Shown in pieces: positions 15,060 through 23,343 of a stretch of DNA of 64,000 nt. Positions within the stretch are counted from its first letter, which is position 1. Every line of letters begins with the position of its first letter. Source of the DNA: Sphingomonas sp. JC676. Lineage in GTDB: Bacteria; Pseudomonadota; Alphaproteobacteria; Sphingomonadales; Sphingomonadaceae. A program made the position numbers and the translations under genes. The notes beneath the pieces were generated by a model that ran no database searches, had not been told where the DNA came from, and was given only the letters and a program-made list of their open reading frames with translations. Where the stretch lies: NCBI RefSeq assembly GCF_014489075.1, contig NZ_JACTGR010000001.1:992001-1056000 (forward strand), read 5' to 3'.

Positions 15060-16462
15060 TACTTGCGCGTCCTCGGCGGCCGCCCGGGCTTGGGCTTGTC
15101 CGGACGCGCGGGGCGACCGCGACCTCCGGATGGGCCGGCGGTGGGCTTGCGGGGGCCGCGCGGCCGATCGACGATCTCGCCGGCGCGTGGCTCCTGCGTC
15201 TCGCGATGCGCACGGGCACGCGCGGCGCGGGCTGGCTTGGCTATGGTGCGGTCGTCTTCGCGCCCGGTGCGCTCGGGAGCACGGCCGGGCGTGACGCGTG
15301 GCGTGAATTTGGGTTGATCGTCCCGAGCGGGGCGCGGCGCCGAGGTGCGACCCGGGCGACCGGACCTGCCCATCGGGCGCGTTTCTTCGCCCGGACGTTC
15401 GGGCGGTCGCGCCGGAGCGAAGCGGGAAGGCACGTTGGGAAGCTCGTCCCGACCGCGACGTGGCGCGGCGGCGCGAGCCGGCCGCGCGCGATCTCCTTCG
15501 CGGGCCGGGCGCTCCGCTGCGCGGCCAGGCGCCGCGCGGGGTGCGAACGGTGCGGGTTCGGCACCGACGGGGCGTGGACGCGGCGCCGGGCCCCGGGCCG
15601 GACGATTGCTCGGGCGTTCGGGTTCGCGTCCGGTGCTGGGAGCCGGCGCGGGTTCGACGACGCGCTGCCGCACCGCGAACTGGAGGTTTGACGCCGCCTT
15701 GCCGCCGCCCGGCTTCACCAGCACGGTGCGGAAGGTGGCGAGATCATTCTGGCGGATCTCGTCGACATCGCCAGCGGGCAGGTCGCCCAGATGGAAGGGG
15801 CCGTAGCGGGTGCGGATCAACCGGCTGACCTGGAGGCCGAGATGCTCGAGCACGCGGCGGACCTCGCGGTTCTTGCCCTCGGTCAGCGTCATCTCGATCC
15901 AGAGATTGGCGCCGGTGCGCCGCTCGATATTGGCGTTGATCGATCCGTAGCGGACGCCCTCGATCTCGGTGCCGAGCATCAGATCCTCGAGCTGCGCCTG
16001 GCTGACCTGGCCATAAGCGCGGGCGCGATAGCTGCGTTCGACGCCTACCGAAGGAAGCTCGAGCTGGCGCTTGAGCTCGCCGTCGGTGGTGAGGAGCAGC
16101 AGCCCCTCGGTGTTCAGGTCGAGCCGACCGACGGGCATGACGCGCGGCAGGCCGGGGGGCATGCGATCATAGATGGTCGGCCGGCCGGTGAAATCGCGCT
16201 CGGCGGTGAGCAGGCCGGCGGGTTTGTGATAGCGGAACAGGCGCGCGGGCGCGGGCGCCTGGACCGGCTGGCCGTCGACGGTGACCCCGTCGAGCGAAGG
16301 CAGCACGGTCGCCGGCGTGTCGAGGACCTTGCCGTCGAGCGCGATGCGACCGTCGAGGATCATCCGCTCGATCTCGCGGCGCGACGCGATTCCCGCACGG
16401 GCGAGCAGCTTGGCGATGCGCTGCAGGGCAGCTTCGGGCTTTGGGGGCTTGGAGACGGACAC
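15059..16462 (-). CDS. RluB-like rRNA pseudouridine synthase with long basic tail
   Basis: 467 residues. An S4 RNA-binding domain (about 12-60) is followed by the RsuA/RluB/RluE/RluF catalytic domain (75-250) with Asp115 in GRLDLNTEG and the GKNREVRR motif. The last 200 residues are disordered and rich in Arg, Pro, Ala and Gly, with imperfect repeats of F-x-PR-x-x-PGRA-x-ER near 306, 348 and 386. Such tails are common in alphaproteobacterial RluB. It modifies a uridine in 23S rRNA, most likely the RluB site, but RluE/F-type targets cannot be excluded. Confidence 0.9.
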   Translation of the reverse strand: MSVSKPPKPEAALQRIAKLLARAGIASRREIERMILDGRIALDGKVLDTPATVLPSLDGVTVDGQPVQAPAPARLFRYHKPAGLLTAERDFTGRPTIYDRMPPGLPRVMPVGRLDLNTEGLLLLTTDGELKRQLELPSVGVERSYRARAYGQVSQAQLEDLMLGTEIEGVRYGSINANIERRTGANLWIEMTLTEGKNREVRRVLEHLGLQVSRLIRTRYGPFHLGDLPAGDVDEIRQNDLATFRTVLVKPGGGKAASNLQFAVRQRVVEPAPAPSTGREPERPSNRPARGPAPRPRPVGAEPAPFAPRAAPGRAAERPAREGDRARPARAAAPRRGRDELPNVPSRFAPARPPERPGEETRPMGRSGRPGRTSAPRPARDDQPKFTPRVTPGRAPERTGREDDRTIAKPARAARARAHRETQEPRAGEIVDRPRGPRKPTAGPSGGRGRPARPDKPKPGRPPRTRK

Positions 16463-16528
16463 CGCGGCGATATAGCGATTATGTCGGATTGGGCAAAAAT
16501 TATTGCGGCGCTGAAAGGGGTTTCGCGC

Positions 16529-16569
16529 GTTAGGCGTATGCGAAACGAGTTAGGTTGGATGCGAAACGA
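16529..16569 (+). repeat. Tandem imperfect 20/21-bp repeat before response regulator
   Basis: GTTAGG-x4/5-ATGCGAAACGA occurs twice back to back (16529-16548 and 16549-16569), ending directly at the ATG of the response-regulator gene. It covers the leader where a ribosome-binding site would be, and no classical site is visible. Confidence 0.6.
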
Positions 16570-17004
16570 ATGTTGTTCGGTAAGAAGAAGCGTCGGATCG
16601 AAAGGCTGTTGATCGTTGAGGATGAGCCACTCGTCGCGTTCGATACCGAACATTTCCTGACCGGCGAGGGTTTCGCGATCGTGGCAACGGTGGATTCCGT
16701 TGCGGGTGCGATGGGCATACTCGGAAGCGGTGGCGAGATTGATTTGGTGCTGGTGGACGTCAATTTGTCCGACGGCAGCGGAGTCGAAGTGGCGCGGGCG
16801 GCACGGGGCCAGGGGATCGCGGTACTGTTCGTCACCGGCCAATGCCCGGGCGAGGCGCGGGCGCTGGCGGCGGGCTGCTTGTCCAAGCCCTATCCGCAGC
16901 GCGACCTGCTCGCGGCGATCGGCGCGATCGAGGCGGTGATCGAAGGCCGCAAGGTGCCCGGACGGCTGCCGGGCAGCTTCAGCCTGTTCGGCACCGCCGG
17001 CTGA
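16570..17004 (+). CDS. Single-domain response regulator
   Basis: 144 residues from ATG 16570. After a basic leader (LFGKKKRRI) comes one receiver domain: the acidic pair in LLIVEDEPLVAF, phospho-acceptor Asp in LVLVDVNLSDGSG, Thr in VLFVTGQ, and Lys in CLSKPY. There is no output domain. The closest style is the receiver-only proteins similar to CpdR/Sma0114 that relay phosphate or dock on kinases. No histidine kinase adjoins it, so it is an orphan here. Confidence 0.88.
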   Translation: MLFGKKKRRIERLLIVEDEPLVAFDTEHFLTGEGFAIVATVDSVAGAMGILGSGGEIDLVLVDVNLSDGSGVEVARAARGQGIAVLFVTGQCPGEARALAAGCLSKPYPQRDLLAAIGAIEAVIEGRKVPGRLPGSFSLFGTAG

Positions 17005-17008
17005 GCAT

Positions 17009-17143
17009 TCAGCGCCAGAACAAAGCGACGACGACGCCGAGCCACGAAAAGACCGAAGCGACGACGGCAAGCCGTGCGACGATCTCGCCCGCTGAGGCGG
17101 ACTGGCGATAGGTGACCGCGCGAGCGGAGGTGCGAGAGGACAT
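17009..17143 (-). CDS. 44-residue small membrane protein
   Basis: Too short for common gene callers but well supported: ATG ending at 17143 preceded by AGGAGTT, then a Ser/Arg-rich start (SSRTSARAVTYRQS) and one membrane helix (about 24-42, LAVVASVFSWLGVVVALFW), stop at 17009. Lies head-to-tail with a second small membrane gene 129 bp upstream. No family recognised; could regulate or anchor a larger partner. Confidence 0.55.
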   Translation of the reverse strand: MSSRTSARAVTYRQSASAGEIVARLAVVASVFSWLGVVVALFWR

Positions 17144-17271
17144 GGGTAACTCCTGCGAATATCTTGGGCGTATTATCGGTCGAAGTTGCTGAACCGCAGG
17201 CTACCGGTTCCGATGTGCGAGCACGGTTCGTCTCAGCCCAGCCTCGGCTCGGCGACTTGCCATCCCGCTGT

Positions 17272-17412
17272 TCAGCGCAGCCAGGTCGCAGCGAGCAGCA
17301 CGACCGTCCAGAACACCGCCGATACGGCGAAGGCGAGCAGCATGCCGAAGCCGGGCGGCGCGCGGCTCTCGTCGCGTTCGATAAACTCCGGAGGCAATGG
17401 CGGCAGCGACAT
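17272..17412 (-). CDS. 46-residue small membrane protein
   Basis: Opens at the ATG ending at 17412 and stops at 17272. A Pro-rich start with an acidic stretch (FIERDESRAPPG) precedes one membrane helix (about 22-44). A perfect 11-bp palindrome lies 9 bp upstream of the start. Only a weak ribosome-binding site (AGGAT) is visible. Shares layout with the 44-residue gene downstream. Function unknown. Confidence 0.5.
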   Translation of the reverse strand: MSLPPLPPEFIERDESRAPPGFGMLLAFAVSAVFWTVVLLAATWLR

Positions 17413-17420
17413 GTTCGCGA

Positions 17421-17450
17421 TCCTACAATGACCTAGATATCATTGTAGGA
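17421..17450. promoter_or_regulatory. Perfect 11-bp inverted repeat, operator candidate
   Basis: TCCTACAATGA and TCATTGTAGGA are exact inverted copies separated by 8 nt. The arms are AT-rich, and no T-tract follows, so a protein-binding operator is more likely than a terminator. It sits between the Rieske gene's 3' end and the start of the 46-residue membrane protein. Confidence 0.5.
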
Positions 17451-17491
17451 AGAGATGCGGACCGCGCATCCGGGTGAGCCCAATCGGGATT

Positions 17492-18622
17492 TTACCGTAG
17501 CCGCGCCTCGACGGCGTCGTGGAAGTGGCGGATGCCGAGTTCGAGCGTGCCTAGCGTGAGCTTGTCGAGCGCACCGGAGGCGAGGCCCTGCTGGCCGAGT
17601 TCGCAGGCGCGGAAATCCTCGGCCGCGAAGACGCCGCCGTCGAGCAACTCCCAGCTCCGCTCCCAATGCGCGAGCGCCTTTTCGGTAGCGGGCGCCTCGG
17701 GAATCAGCATGAAATCCTCGACCAACACCTCGTCGACCGCCTGGGGCATCAGCACCATCAGGTTGATGTAATCGGGGCTGACCACCAGCACGGTGCCGGG
17801 GAACATCTGGTACGTGTACGTGATCGCCGCACGCAGCGTCGCCCAGTCCTTCGAGGAGAGCGAGGCCAGCGTCGCGTCACGGCCCACGGCGGAGCGCTGG
17901 TGCGGGCCGATGGCGTCGGCGGTGGAGACGCCGTCCTTGAAGAAAGGCGCGATCGTGCCGGCGTGGAGGCGCTGGATGTGATAGCCCTCGAGGAACGCAT
18001 CCATGATCAGCTTCCAATTGGCTTTCACCCGGTGCGTGCGATGGCGGAAGGCATATTGGCCGGCGAGATCGAACGCGGCGAAGTCGCGTGCGAGCGTGTC
18101 CGCCTCGGCGAAATTGGCGGCATCGTCGAACGCGAACCAGATCAGCCCGCCGGCTTCGTGGGTGGGCAGGCGCTTGAGGCCATGGGCGGACTTGTCGAGG
18201 CCCGGGAAGGTGTCGGGGCGGGGCAGGCCGGCGAGGCGGCCGTCGAGCGTGTAGGTCCAGGCATGATAGGGGCAGACGAGGCGCGGGCCGTGAACGGCGT
18301 CGCATCCCTCGACCAGCCTTGTGCCGCGATGGCGACAGACATTGAGGAAGACATGCGCCTCGCCCTGCTTGTCGCGGGTGATCAGCAGCGGCTTGCCGAA
18401 GCCGTCATGCGGCACGGCCATATTGGGTTCGGGGAGCAGCGCGGACGGCGCGATGACCAAGGGCGCGCGGGCGAAGATGCGCGCCTGCTCGGCGGCGAAG
18501 CGTTCCGGGCTGGTATAGGCAGCGGCATCGACATGCGCGATCGCGTCGCCTTCGCGCGTGCCGCCGGCTGCCAGCATTCGCGCCAGAGCGAGTTGGCCGT
18601 CGGTCGGCAGACTGGCGTTCAT
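17492..18622 (-). CDS. Rieske aromatic-ring-hydroxylating oxygenase alpha-subunit-like
   Basis: 376 residues. The Rieske [2Fe-2S] ligands are C96-x-H98 in VCRHRG and C117-x2-H120 in CPYHAW. The mononuclear-iron histidines are H215 and H220 in EGYHIQRLH, with a conserved C-terminal segment [13 protein letters not shown] supplying the expected acidic residue. It is therefore a complete alpha subunit. No beta subunit, ferredoxin or reductase lies beside it. The substrate may be an aromatic, carnitine- or betaine-like compound and cannot be read from sequence. Confidence 0.9.
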   Translation of the reverse strand: MNASLPTDGQLALARMLAAGGTREGDAIAHVDAAAYTSPERFAAEQARIFARAPLVIAPSALLPEPNMAVPHDGFGKPLLITRDKQGEAHVFLNVCRHRGTRLVEGCDAVHGPRLVCPYHAWTYTLDGRLAGLPRPDTFPGLDKSAHGLKRLPTHEAGGLIWFAFDDAANFAEADTLARDFAAFDLAGQYAFRHRTHRVKANWKLIMDAFLEGYHIQRLHAGTIAPFFKDGVSTADAIGPHQRSAVGRDATLASLSSKDWATLRAAITYTYQMFPGTVLVVSPDYINLMVLMPQAVDEVLVEDFMLIPEAPATEKALAHWERSWELLDGGVFAAEDFRACELGQQGLASGALDKLTLGTLELGIRHFHDAVEARLR

Positions 18623-18694
18623 GATCCTCTTCCTCTGGCCTTCGCGCTATTTTTGGTTAGTTTCAGCCCGAAAGGTCGCGGGGACAAGACGATA

Positions 18695-20464
18695 ATGCAG
18701 GATCAATCCAGGCCCGCCGGGCTCTATCTGGTCGCGCAAGCCGCGCTGCTGGTTGCCCTGGGGCTGCTCGTGCTGCCGTGGATCACGGTCGCGCTGCCCG
18801 GCGGCGCGCCGGAAGCGGTGCGCGGACTCGACCTCGCGCTGGGCTGGAAATCGGGGACGGCGGCACTCAGCCCGTCGATGACGTTCAACCTGGGGCTACT
18901 GGTGCTCCTCGCGACGCTGGTGATGAGCGTGGTGTGGCGGCGCACCGGCGGGGCCAGCCTGATCGTGGGCGGAAGCGCGGTGGGGGTGCTGCTCCTGCTG
19001 CTCGCGGTTTTGTTCGCATTATTCTCGCCGCCCAAGGCACTGGCGGCGGCGAGCTTCGCGCCCGCGATCGGCCTCTGGCTGGGCATGGCGGTGCTGGTGG
19101 CCGCATTCCTAACCGGACGCGCGGCGGCGCCCGCGGACTGGCGCGCAGAGCTTCCCGAAGGCGTGCGGCCCTATTTCGAGAATGCTCCCCTGGCGGCGTT
19201 CGCGCTCGGCCTGTCCTCGGGCTTTCCGTTTGCGATGATCGGCGCGACGCTGACCAGCAGGCTGGCGCAGGACGGCATCACCAAATCGACGATCACGGCG
19301 TTCACGCTGGCGATCCTGGTCTACAACTTCAAATTCCTCTGGGCGTGGATCGTCGACGGCGTCCGCTTGCCCGTGCTGGGCAGGCTGGGACAGCGCGTCT
19401 CGTGGCTGATCGTCGCGGGCGTGCTGGTCGTCGCGGCGGTGTGGAACCTCGCGCTGACCGATCCCGATCCGGCGAACATCATGCCGACGGTGATCGCCGC
19501 GGTTCTCGTCGGCATCGCGGGCGCGACCTATGACATCGTCATCGACGGCTACCGGATCGAGATCCTCGAACCGCAGCAGCTTGGCTACGGCTCGGGCATG
19601 TCGCAATATGGCTGGCGGATCGGATCGGCCGGCGCTGGCGCGGTGGCGCTGGTGGTCGCGGCGCGGTTCGGCTGGGAAGCCGCCTATATGGTCTGCGCGT
19701 TGTTCGCGCTGCCGGCGATCATCGCCGGGCTGATCATCGGCGAGCCGACGCGCCACCGCGCGCCCGCCGAGCGCAAGGGGCTGGGGACCGTCGTCAAATC
19801 GATCTGGGGGCCGTTCGCGCAGTTCTTCGCGCGCGAGGGCGCCTTTATCGTGCTGCTGTTCATCCTGGTCCACAAGATCGGCGACACGCTGGCGAACCTG
19901 ACCTTCCGGCTGCTGTTCGACGATCTGGGCTTCACCAATGACGAGATCGCCTTTTACGACGTCTCGCTGGGCTTCTTCGCGTACATGATCGGCGTGTTCA
20001 TCGGCGGCGTGCTCTACGCCAAGATGGGCATGAAGCGATCGGTGATGCTGAGCCTGGTGCTCATGGCGGTGTCCAATCTGAGCTTCGCCGGGCTCGCGGC
20101 GGCGGGACATTCCAACTTCGGCATGGCCGCATCGATCGGCTTCGAGAATATCGCGAGCGGCTTTGGCGGCGTGGTCGTCATCGCCTATTTCTCGGCGCTG
20201 ACCGACCTGCGCTTCACCGCCGCGCAATATGCACTGATCTCGGCGGGCGCTAGCATCGTCGGCCGTTTCGTCACGGGCACGACAGCGGGTAGCCTGATCG
20301 AGGCGATGGGCTATGTGAACTTCTACCTGCTCACCACTGCGATCGCGGTGCCGGGCGTGCTGATCTATTGGTGGATGATGCGTACCGGGCTGGTCGACCG
20401 GTCGATCGGCACCGCCGGCACGATGGGCGAGGGGGATGCGCGCGCCGAGGAGGCCAAGGCATGA
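18695..20464 (+). CDS. ampG: AmpG-like MFS permease with extra N-terminal helices
   Basis: 589 residues from ATG 18695. A much longer open frame continues upstream across the antisense Rieske gene but is rejected. Residues 1-145 hold four hydrophobic helices absent from classical AmpG. The remainder starts with the AmpG-style segment LGLSSGFPFAMIGATLTSRLAQDGI, then YNFKFLWAWIVDG and ATYDIVIDGYRIEIL. AmpG imports anhydromuropeptides for cell-wall recycling. The downstream TPR gene overlaps its stop by 4 bp. The family is clear; muropeptide specificity is inferred. Confidence 0.8.
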   Translation: MQDQSRPAGLYLVAQAALLVALGLLVLPWITVALPGGAPEAVRGLDLALGWKSGTAALSPSMTFNLGLLVLLATLVMSVVWRRTGGASLIVGGSAVGVLLLLLAVLFALFSPPKALAAASFAPAIGLWLGMAVLVAAFLTGRAAAPADWRAELPEGVRPYFENAPLAAFALGLSSGFPFAMIGATLTSRLAQDGITKSTITAFTLAILVYNFKFLWAWIVDGVRLPVLGRLGQRVSWLIVAGVLVVAAVWNLALTDPDPANIMPTVIAAVLVGIAGATYDIVIDGYRIEILEPQQLGYGSGMSQYGWRIGSAGAGAVALVVAARFGWEAAYMVCALFALPAIIAGLIIGEPTRHRAPAERKGLGTVVKSIWGPFAQFFAREGAFIVLLFILVHKIGDTLANLTFRLLFDDLGFTNDEIAFYDVSLGFFAYMIGVFIGGVLYAKMGMKRSVMLSLVLMAVSNLSFAGLAAAGHSNFGMAASIGFENIASGFGGVVVIAYFSALTDLRFTAAQYALISAGASIVGRFVTGTTAGSLIEAMGYVNFYLLTTAIAVPGVLIYWWMMRTGLVDRSIGTAGTMGEGDARAEEAKA

Positions 20465-21231
20465 TCGCCTATGGCGTCGTCATCGCGATCCAGGTGTTCT
20501 GCATCATCCATCTGATGCGCCATGGGCGCAATCCGATGTGGCTGACCGCCTTGATCTTCCTGCCGATGATCAGCGCGCTCGCCTATCTGATCGTCGAGAT
20601 ATTGCCGGGGATGGGCAGCAACCGGCACGTCCGCACCGCGCGGGCCCAGGTGGTGGCGACGCTCGATCCGCATCGCGAAGTGCGCGCGGCGCGCGATGCA
20701 CTCGATCTCGCCGATACCGCCGCCAACCGGCTGCGGCTGGCCGACGCCTTTGCCGCGCTGGGGCGGCATGAGGAGGCAGTGCCCTATTATCGCGAGGCGC
20801 TGCGGATGACGCCGGGCGATCCCGAGGCGCGCACCCAGATGAAGCTCGCGTCGTCGCTCTATGCGGCCGGGCATGGCGCCGAGGCGCTGGCGCTGCTCGA
20901 CACGATCCCCGTGCCGATCGGCCAGAGCGACAGGGACCGCCAGGCACTGCTGCGCGCCAAGATCTTCGAGCATCTGGCGCAGAAGGACGAGGCGCTGGCG
21001 ATCTATGCCGATATCGTCACGCGCGTGCCGGGCGAGGAGGCGCGGTGCCGCTATGCCGCATTGCTCCTCGACCAGGGCCGCGAGCGCCAGGCGATGACGG
21101 TGCTCGAGGAGGTCGAAAGCCGGATGAAGCGGCTCGACCGCCAGCAGCGGGCGGCGGACGCCGACATGTATCGCTGGGCGACCGAGACGCTGGGGAAATT
21201 GCGCGCGCGCGGCCTAGTCGCCGAGCGGTAG
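20461..21231 (+). CDS. Membrane-anchored TPR protein
   Basis: 256 residues from ATG 20461, coupled to the permease gene by an ATGA overlap. Two N-terminal membrane helices (about 2-18 and 26-46) precede TPR-like helical pairs from residue 75 to 230, for example ADAFAALGRHEEAVPYYREAL and AKIFEHLAQKDEALAIYADIV. The TPR solenoid would lie on the cytoplasmic or periplasmic face and bind protein partners. Coupling suggests it serves or scaffolds the AmpG-like permease; this is inference. Confidence 0.8.
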   Translation: MIAYGVVIAIQVFCIIHLMRHGRNPMWLTALIFLPMISALAYLIVEILPGMGSNRHVRTARAQVVATLDPHREVRAARDALDLADTAANRLRLADAFAALGRHEEAVPYYREALRMTPGDPEARTQMKLASSLYAAGHGAEALALLDTIPVPIGQSDRDRQALLRAKIFEHLAQKDEALAIYADIVTRVPGEEARCRYAALLLDQGRERQAMTVLEEVESRMKRLDRQQRAADADMYRWATETLGKLRARGLVAER

Positions 21232-21642
21232 CGCCAGATCGGCAAAGGCGTTTGCCAGCGCATGCGCGGTGGGCAGGATGCCGGTCGCGTCGCGGACACC
21301 CAGCACATCGGCCAGCAGCACCTGCGCCGCATGGGGATTGGAGCCGACGCGCGCGACGACCTGGAGCAAGGCCGCCTCCGAAGCGGTCATCCGCGGGCAG
21401 CACCAGGGCGCGATCTGGATCGGGCCCGAGGCAAGCGCGGACATTTCCTGCATCAGCGCGCGCAGCAGCACCAATGGACGCTGGAAACCCTTGCCGAACG
21501 CGACGACGAAGGCATGCGCGGTGCAGGCGTCGTGCAGCCCGTTCGCGCCCAATTGGCGGATGCCGAAGAGGAGCAGGCGCGCGCCGGGATCCTCCGGCTG
21601 GAGTTCGGGAAGGGCGCTAGCGAGGGCGTTGGCGACGGGCAT
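21214..21642 (-). CDS. DUF6628-like hypothetical protein
   Basis: 142 residues from the ATG ending at 21642, with GGGAGAG upstream; a longer start at 21687 is unlikely. It has the segment LQPEDPGARLLLFGIRQLGANGL and a cysteine-containing WCCPRMTASEAALL. These match a family widespread in sphingomonads that I recall as DUF6628, from memory. Its 3' end overlaps the convergent TPR gene by 18 bp. Function unknown. Confidence 0.7.
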   Translation of the reverse strand: MPVANALASALPELQPEDPGARLLLFGIRQLGANGLHDACTAHAFVVAFGKGFQRPLVLLRALMQEMSALASGPIQIAPWCCPRMTASEAALLQVVARVGSNPHAAQVLLADVLGVRDATGILPTAHALANAFADLALPLGD

Positions 21643-21772
21643 GGACACGACTCTCCCTGAGGACGGGTCGAGTGTGCCAATCTGCAATTAATAGTCAATC
21701 GCAATAAGACGAGATGGTGTGGGGTTTAAGCCCAGGTGTGATTTGCGGCCTTTGCGGCGCATCACACACCGG

Positions 21773-21875
21773 CACCCCGGCCTTGTGCCGGGGACCACCA
21801 GGCGTCTGGCCCAGGCGACCGAGCCTGGAGCGGCTCGTGCGCGACACAGTGGGCTCCGGAACAAGTCCGGGGTGA
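21773..21875. repeat. Inverted REP-like intergenic repeat
   Basis: CACCCCGGCCTTGTGCCGGGG (21773) and its near-complement CTCCGGAACAAGTCCGGGGTG (21854-21875) form an outer inverted pair, each arm itself partly palindromic. This is the style of sphingomonad intergenic REP elements. It lies between folC and the DUF6628-like gene. Confidence 0.65.
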
Positions 21876-21898
21876 CAGTTGGAGGAACGCCCGCAGCT

Positions 21899-23218
21899 CT
21901 AATCGGGCAGCTCGTGATTGGCTTCCAGCACGGTTCCGGCGAGGTAGAGCGAGCCCAGGATCAGCACGACGGGGGGAGGACCGGCCACTTGCGCGATGGA
22001 CGCCAGGGCATGCGGGACGTCCCGCGCTGGAGCGGCCTCGGGGATGCCGAGCTTCTGCGCGGTCTGCACGAGAATCGCGGGCGCGTGGTGCTCATGGCCG
22101 GGGATCGGGACGGCGTGAAGGCCGGTGGCAAGCGGCCCAAAGGGGGCGAGCAGGCCCGCCGCGTCCTTGTTGGAGAGCATGCCGAGGATGAGCTGGACGG
22201 GACGGCCCTGTGCGACCTGGGCGAGCGTTGCGCTCACCGCATCGGCGGCGGCGGGATTGTGGCCGCCGTCGAGCCAGATCTCGCTTCCCGGCGGGAGGAG
22301 ATCGAGCAGCGGGCCGCCTGAGAGTTTTTGCATACGCGCGGGCCAGCGGGTGTTGCGTGCGGCGGCGGTGAGGGCGGATTGCGGTATGGCGAGTGCGCTC
22401 TGGTGGCGGAGCATCGCGGTGGCGAGGGCAAAATTGCCGGGCTGGTGCGGGCCGGCGAGGGTGGGGAGGGGGAGTTCGAGGCTCCCTTGCGCATCCTCGT
22501 AGCGGATCGTGCCGTCCTGCACAGCAAAGCGCCAGTCCGTGCCTTCGGTGTGGAGGCTGGCGCCCGCCCGCGTGGCGGCATTATGCACCACCTCGGCAAT
22601 GGACCGGGCATAGGCCATCGTCACCAGCGGCACGCCGGGCTTGGCGATGCCGGCCTTTTCGGCGGCGATGGCCTCGGCAGTGTCGCCCAGGAACGCCTGA
22701 TGATCGATGCCGAGCTGGGCGATGCCCGTGACGGCGGGCATGACCACGTTGGTCGCGTCGAGGCGTCCGCCCAGTCCGACTTCGACGATGCACGCGTCCG
22801 CGGGCGTGCGGGCAAAGGCGAGGAAGGCGGCGGCGGTGGTCACTTCGAAGAAGCTCGCGCCGATATCGCCACCCGCATCGAGCACCTCCTCGAGCAAGGG
22901 TGCGAGCGCGGCATCCTCGATCAGCCTGCCAGCGAGGCGGATGCGCTCGTTGAAGCGGACGAGATGGGGGCTGGAATAGACATGGGTCGTCAGGCCTGAC
23001 GCCTCGATCGCGGCACGAAGGAATGCGCAGGTCGAGCCCTTGCCGTTGGTGCCGGCGACATGGAGCACCGGGGGCAGGCGGAGATGCGGATCGCCGACAC
23101 GCGCGAGCAGCTCGGTGATGCGCTCCAGGCCGAGGATATCGGCGCCTGGGGAGAGCAGGGTCAGGCGATCGAGCTGACGCTGGACGGCCGGATCGGAGGA
23201 GGAGGCGGAGTCGGGCAT
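21899..23218 (-). CDS. folC: Bifunctional folylpolyglutamate/dihydrofolate synthase
   Basis: 439 residues. The ATP-binding loop VAGTNGKGSTCAF is at about 54-66. The Mur-ligase family continues with SSPHLVRFNERI, EVGLGGRLDATN, and the C-terminal GHNPAAADA and LGMLSNKD. It adds glutamate to dihydropteroate and polyglutamate to folates. It follows accD by about 126 bp containing a repeat, so it may be the tail of the trp-accD transcript or independent. Confidence 0.95.
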   Translation of the reverse strand: MPDSASSSDPAVQRQLDRLTLLSPGADILGLERITELLARVGDPHLRLPPVLHVAGTNGKGSTCAFLRAAIEASGLTTHVYSSPHLVRFNERIRLAGRLIEDAALAPLLEEVLDAGGDIGASFFEVTTAAAFLAFARTPADACIVEVGLGGRLDATNVVMPAVTGIAQLGIDHQAFLGDTAEAIAAEKAGIAKPGVPLVTMAYARSIAEVVHNAATRAGASLHTEGTDWRFAVQDGTIRYEDAQGSLELPLPTLAGPHQPGNFALATAMLRHQSALAIPQSALTAAARNTRWPARMQKLSGGPLLDLLPPGSEIWLDGGHNPAAADAVSATLAQVAQGRPVQLILGMLSNKDAAGLLAPFGPLATGLHAVPIPGHEHHAPAILVQTAQKLGIPEAAPARDVPHALASIAQVAGPPPVVLILGSLYLAGTVLEANHELPD

Positions 23219-23229
23219 GCTAAACTCTG

Positions 23230-23334
23230 AAGCCCCTGCCCTTTAGGGGAGGGGTTGGGGTGGGGCAGTATTCACGCACGCCATGCTTGCCAAGACTCCT
23301 CCACCCCAACCCCTCCTCTGAAGAGGAGGGGCTT
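23230..23334. repeat. Long GC-rich inverted repeat between folC and accD
   Basis: Two roughly 40-bp arms (23230-23269 and 23296-23334) are inverted copies sharing GGGGTTGGGGTGGGG and AAGCCCCT...GGAGGGG elements. Each arm ends in its own small hairpin, such as CCTCCTCTGAAGAGGAGG. It could fold into a stable structure that ends transcription or protects accD mRNA. Confidence 0.65.
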
Positions 23335-23343
23335 AAATATGCC

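Noticed and set aside
17666..18694. Long plus-strand open frame continuing upstream of the AmpG-like permease
   Set aside because: It lies antisense to the well-supported Rieske oxygenase gene; high GC keeps antisense frames open. The permease start is at 18695.
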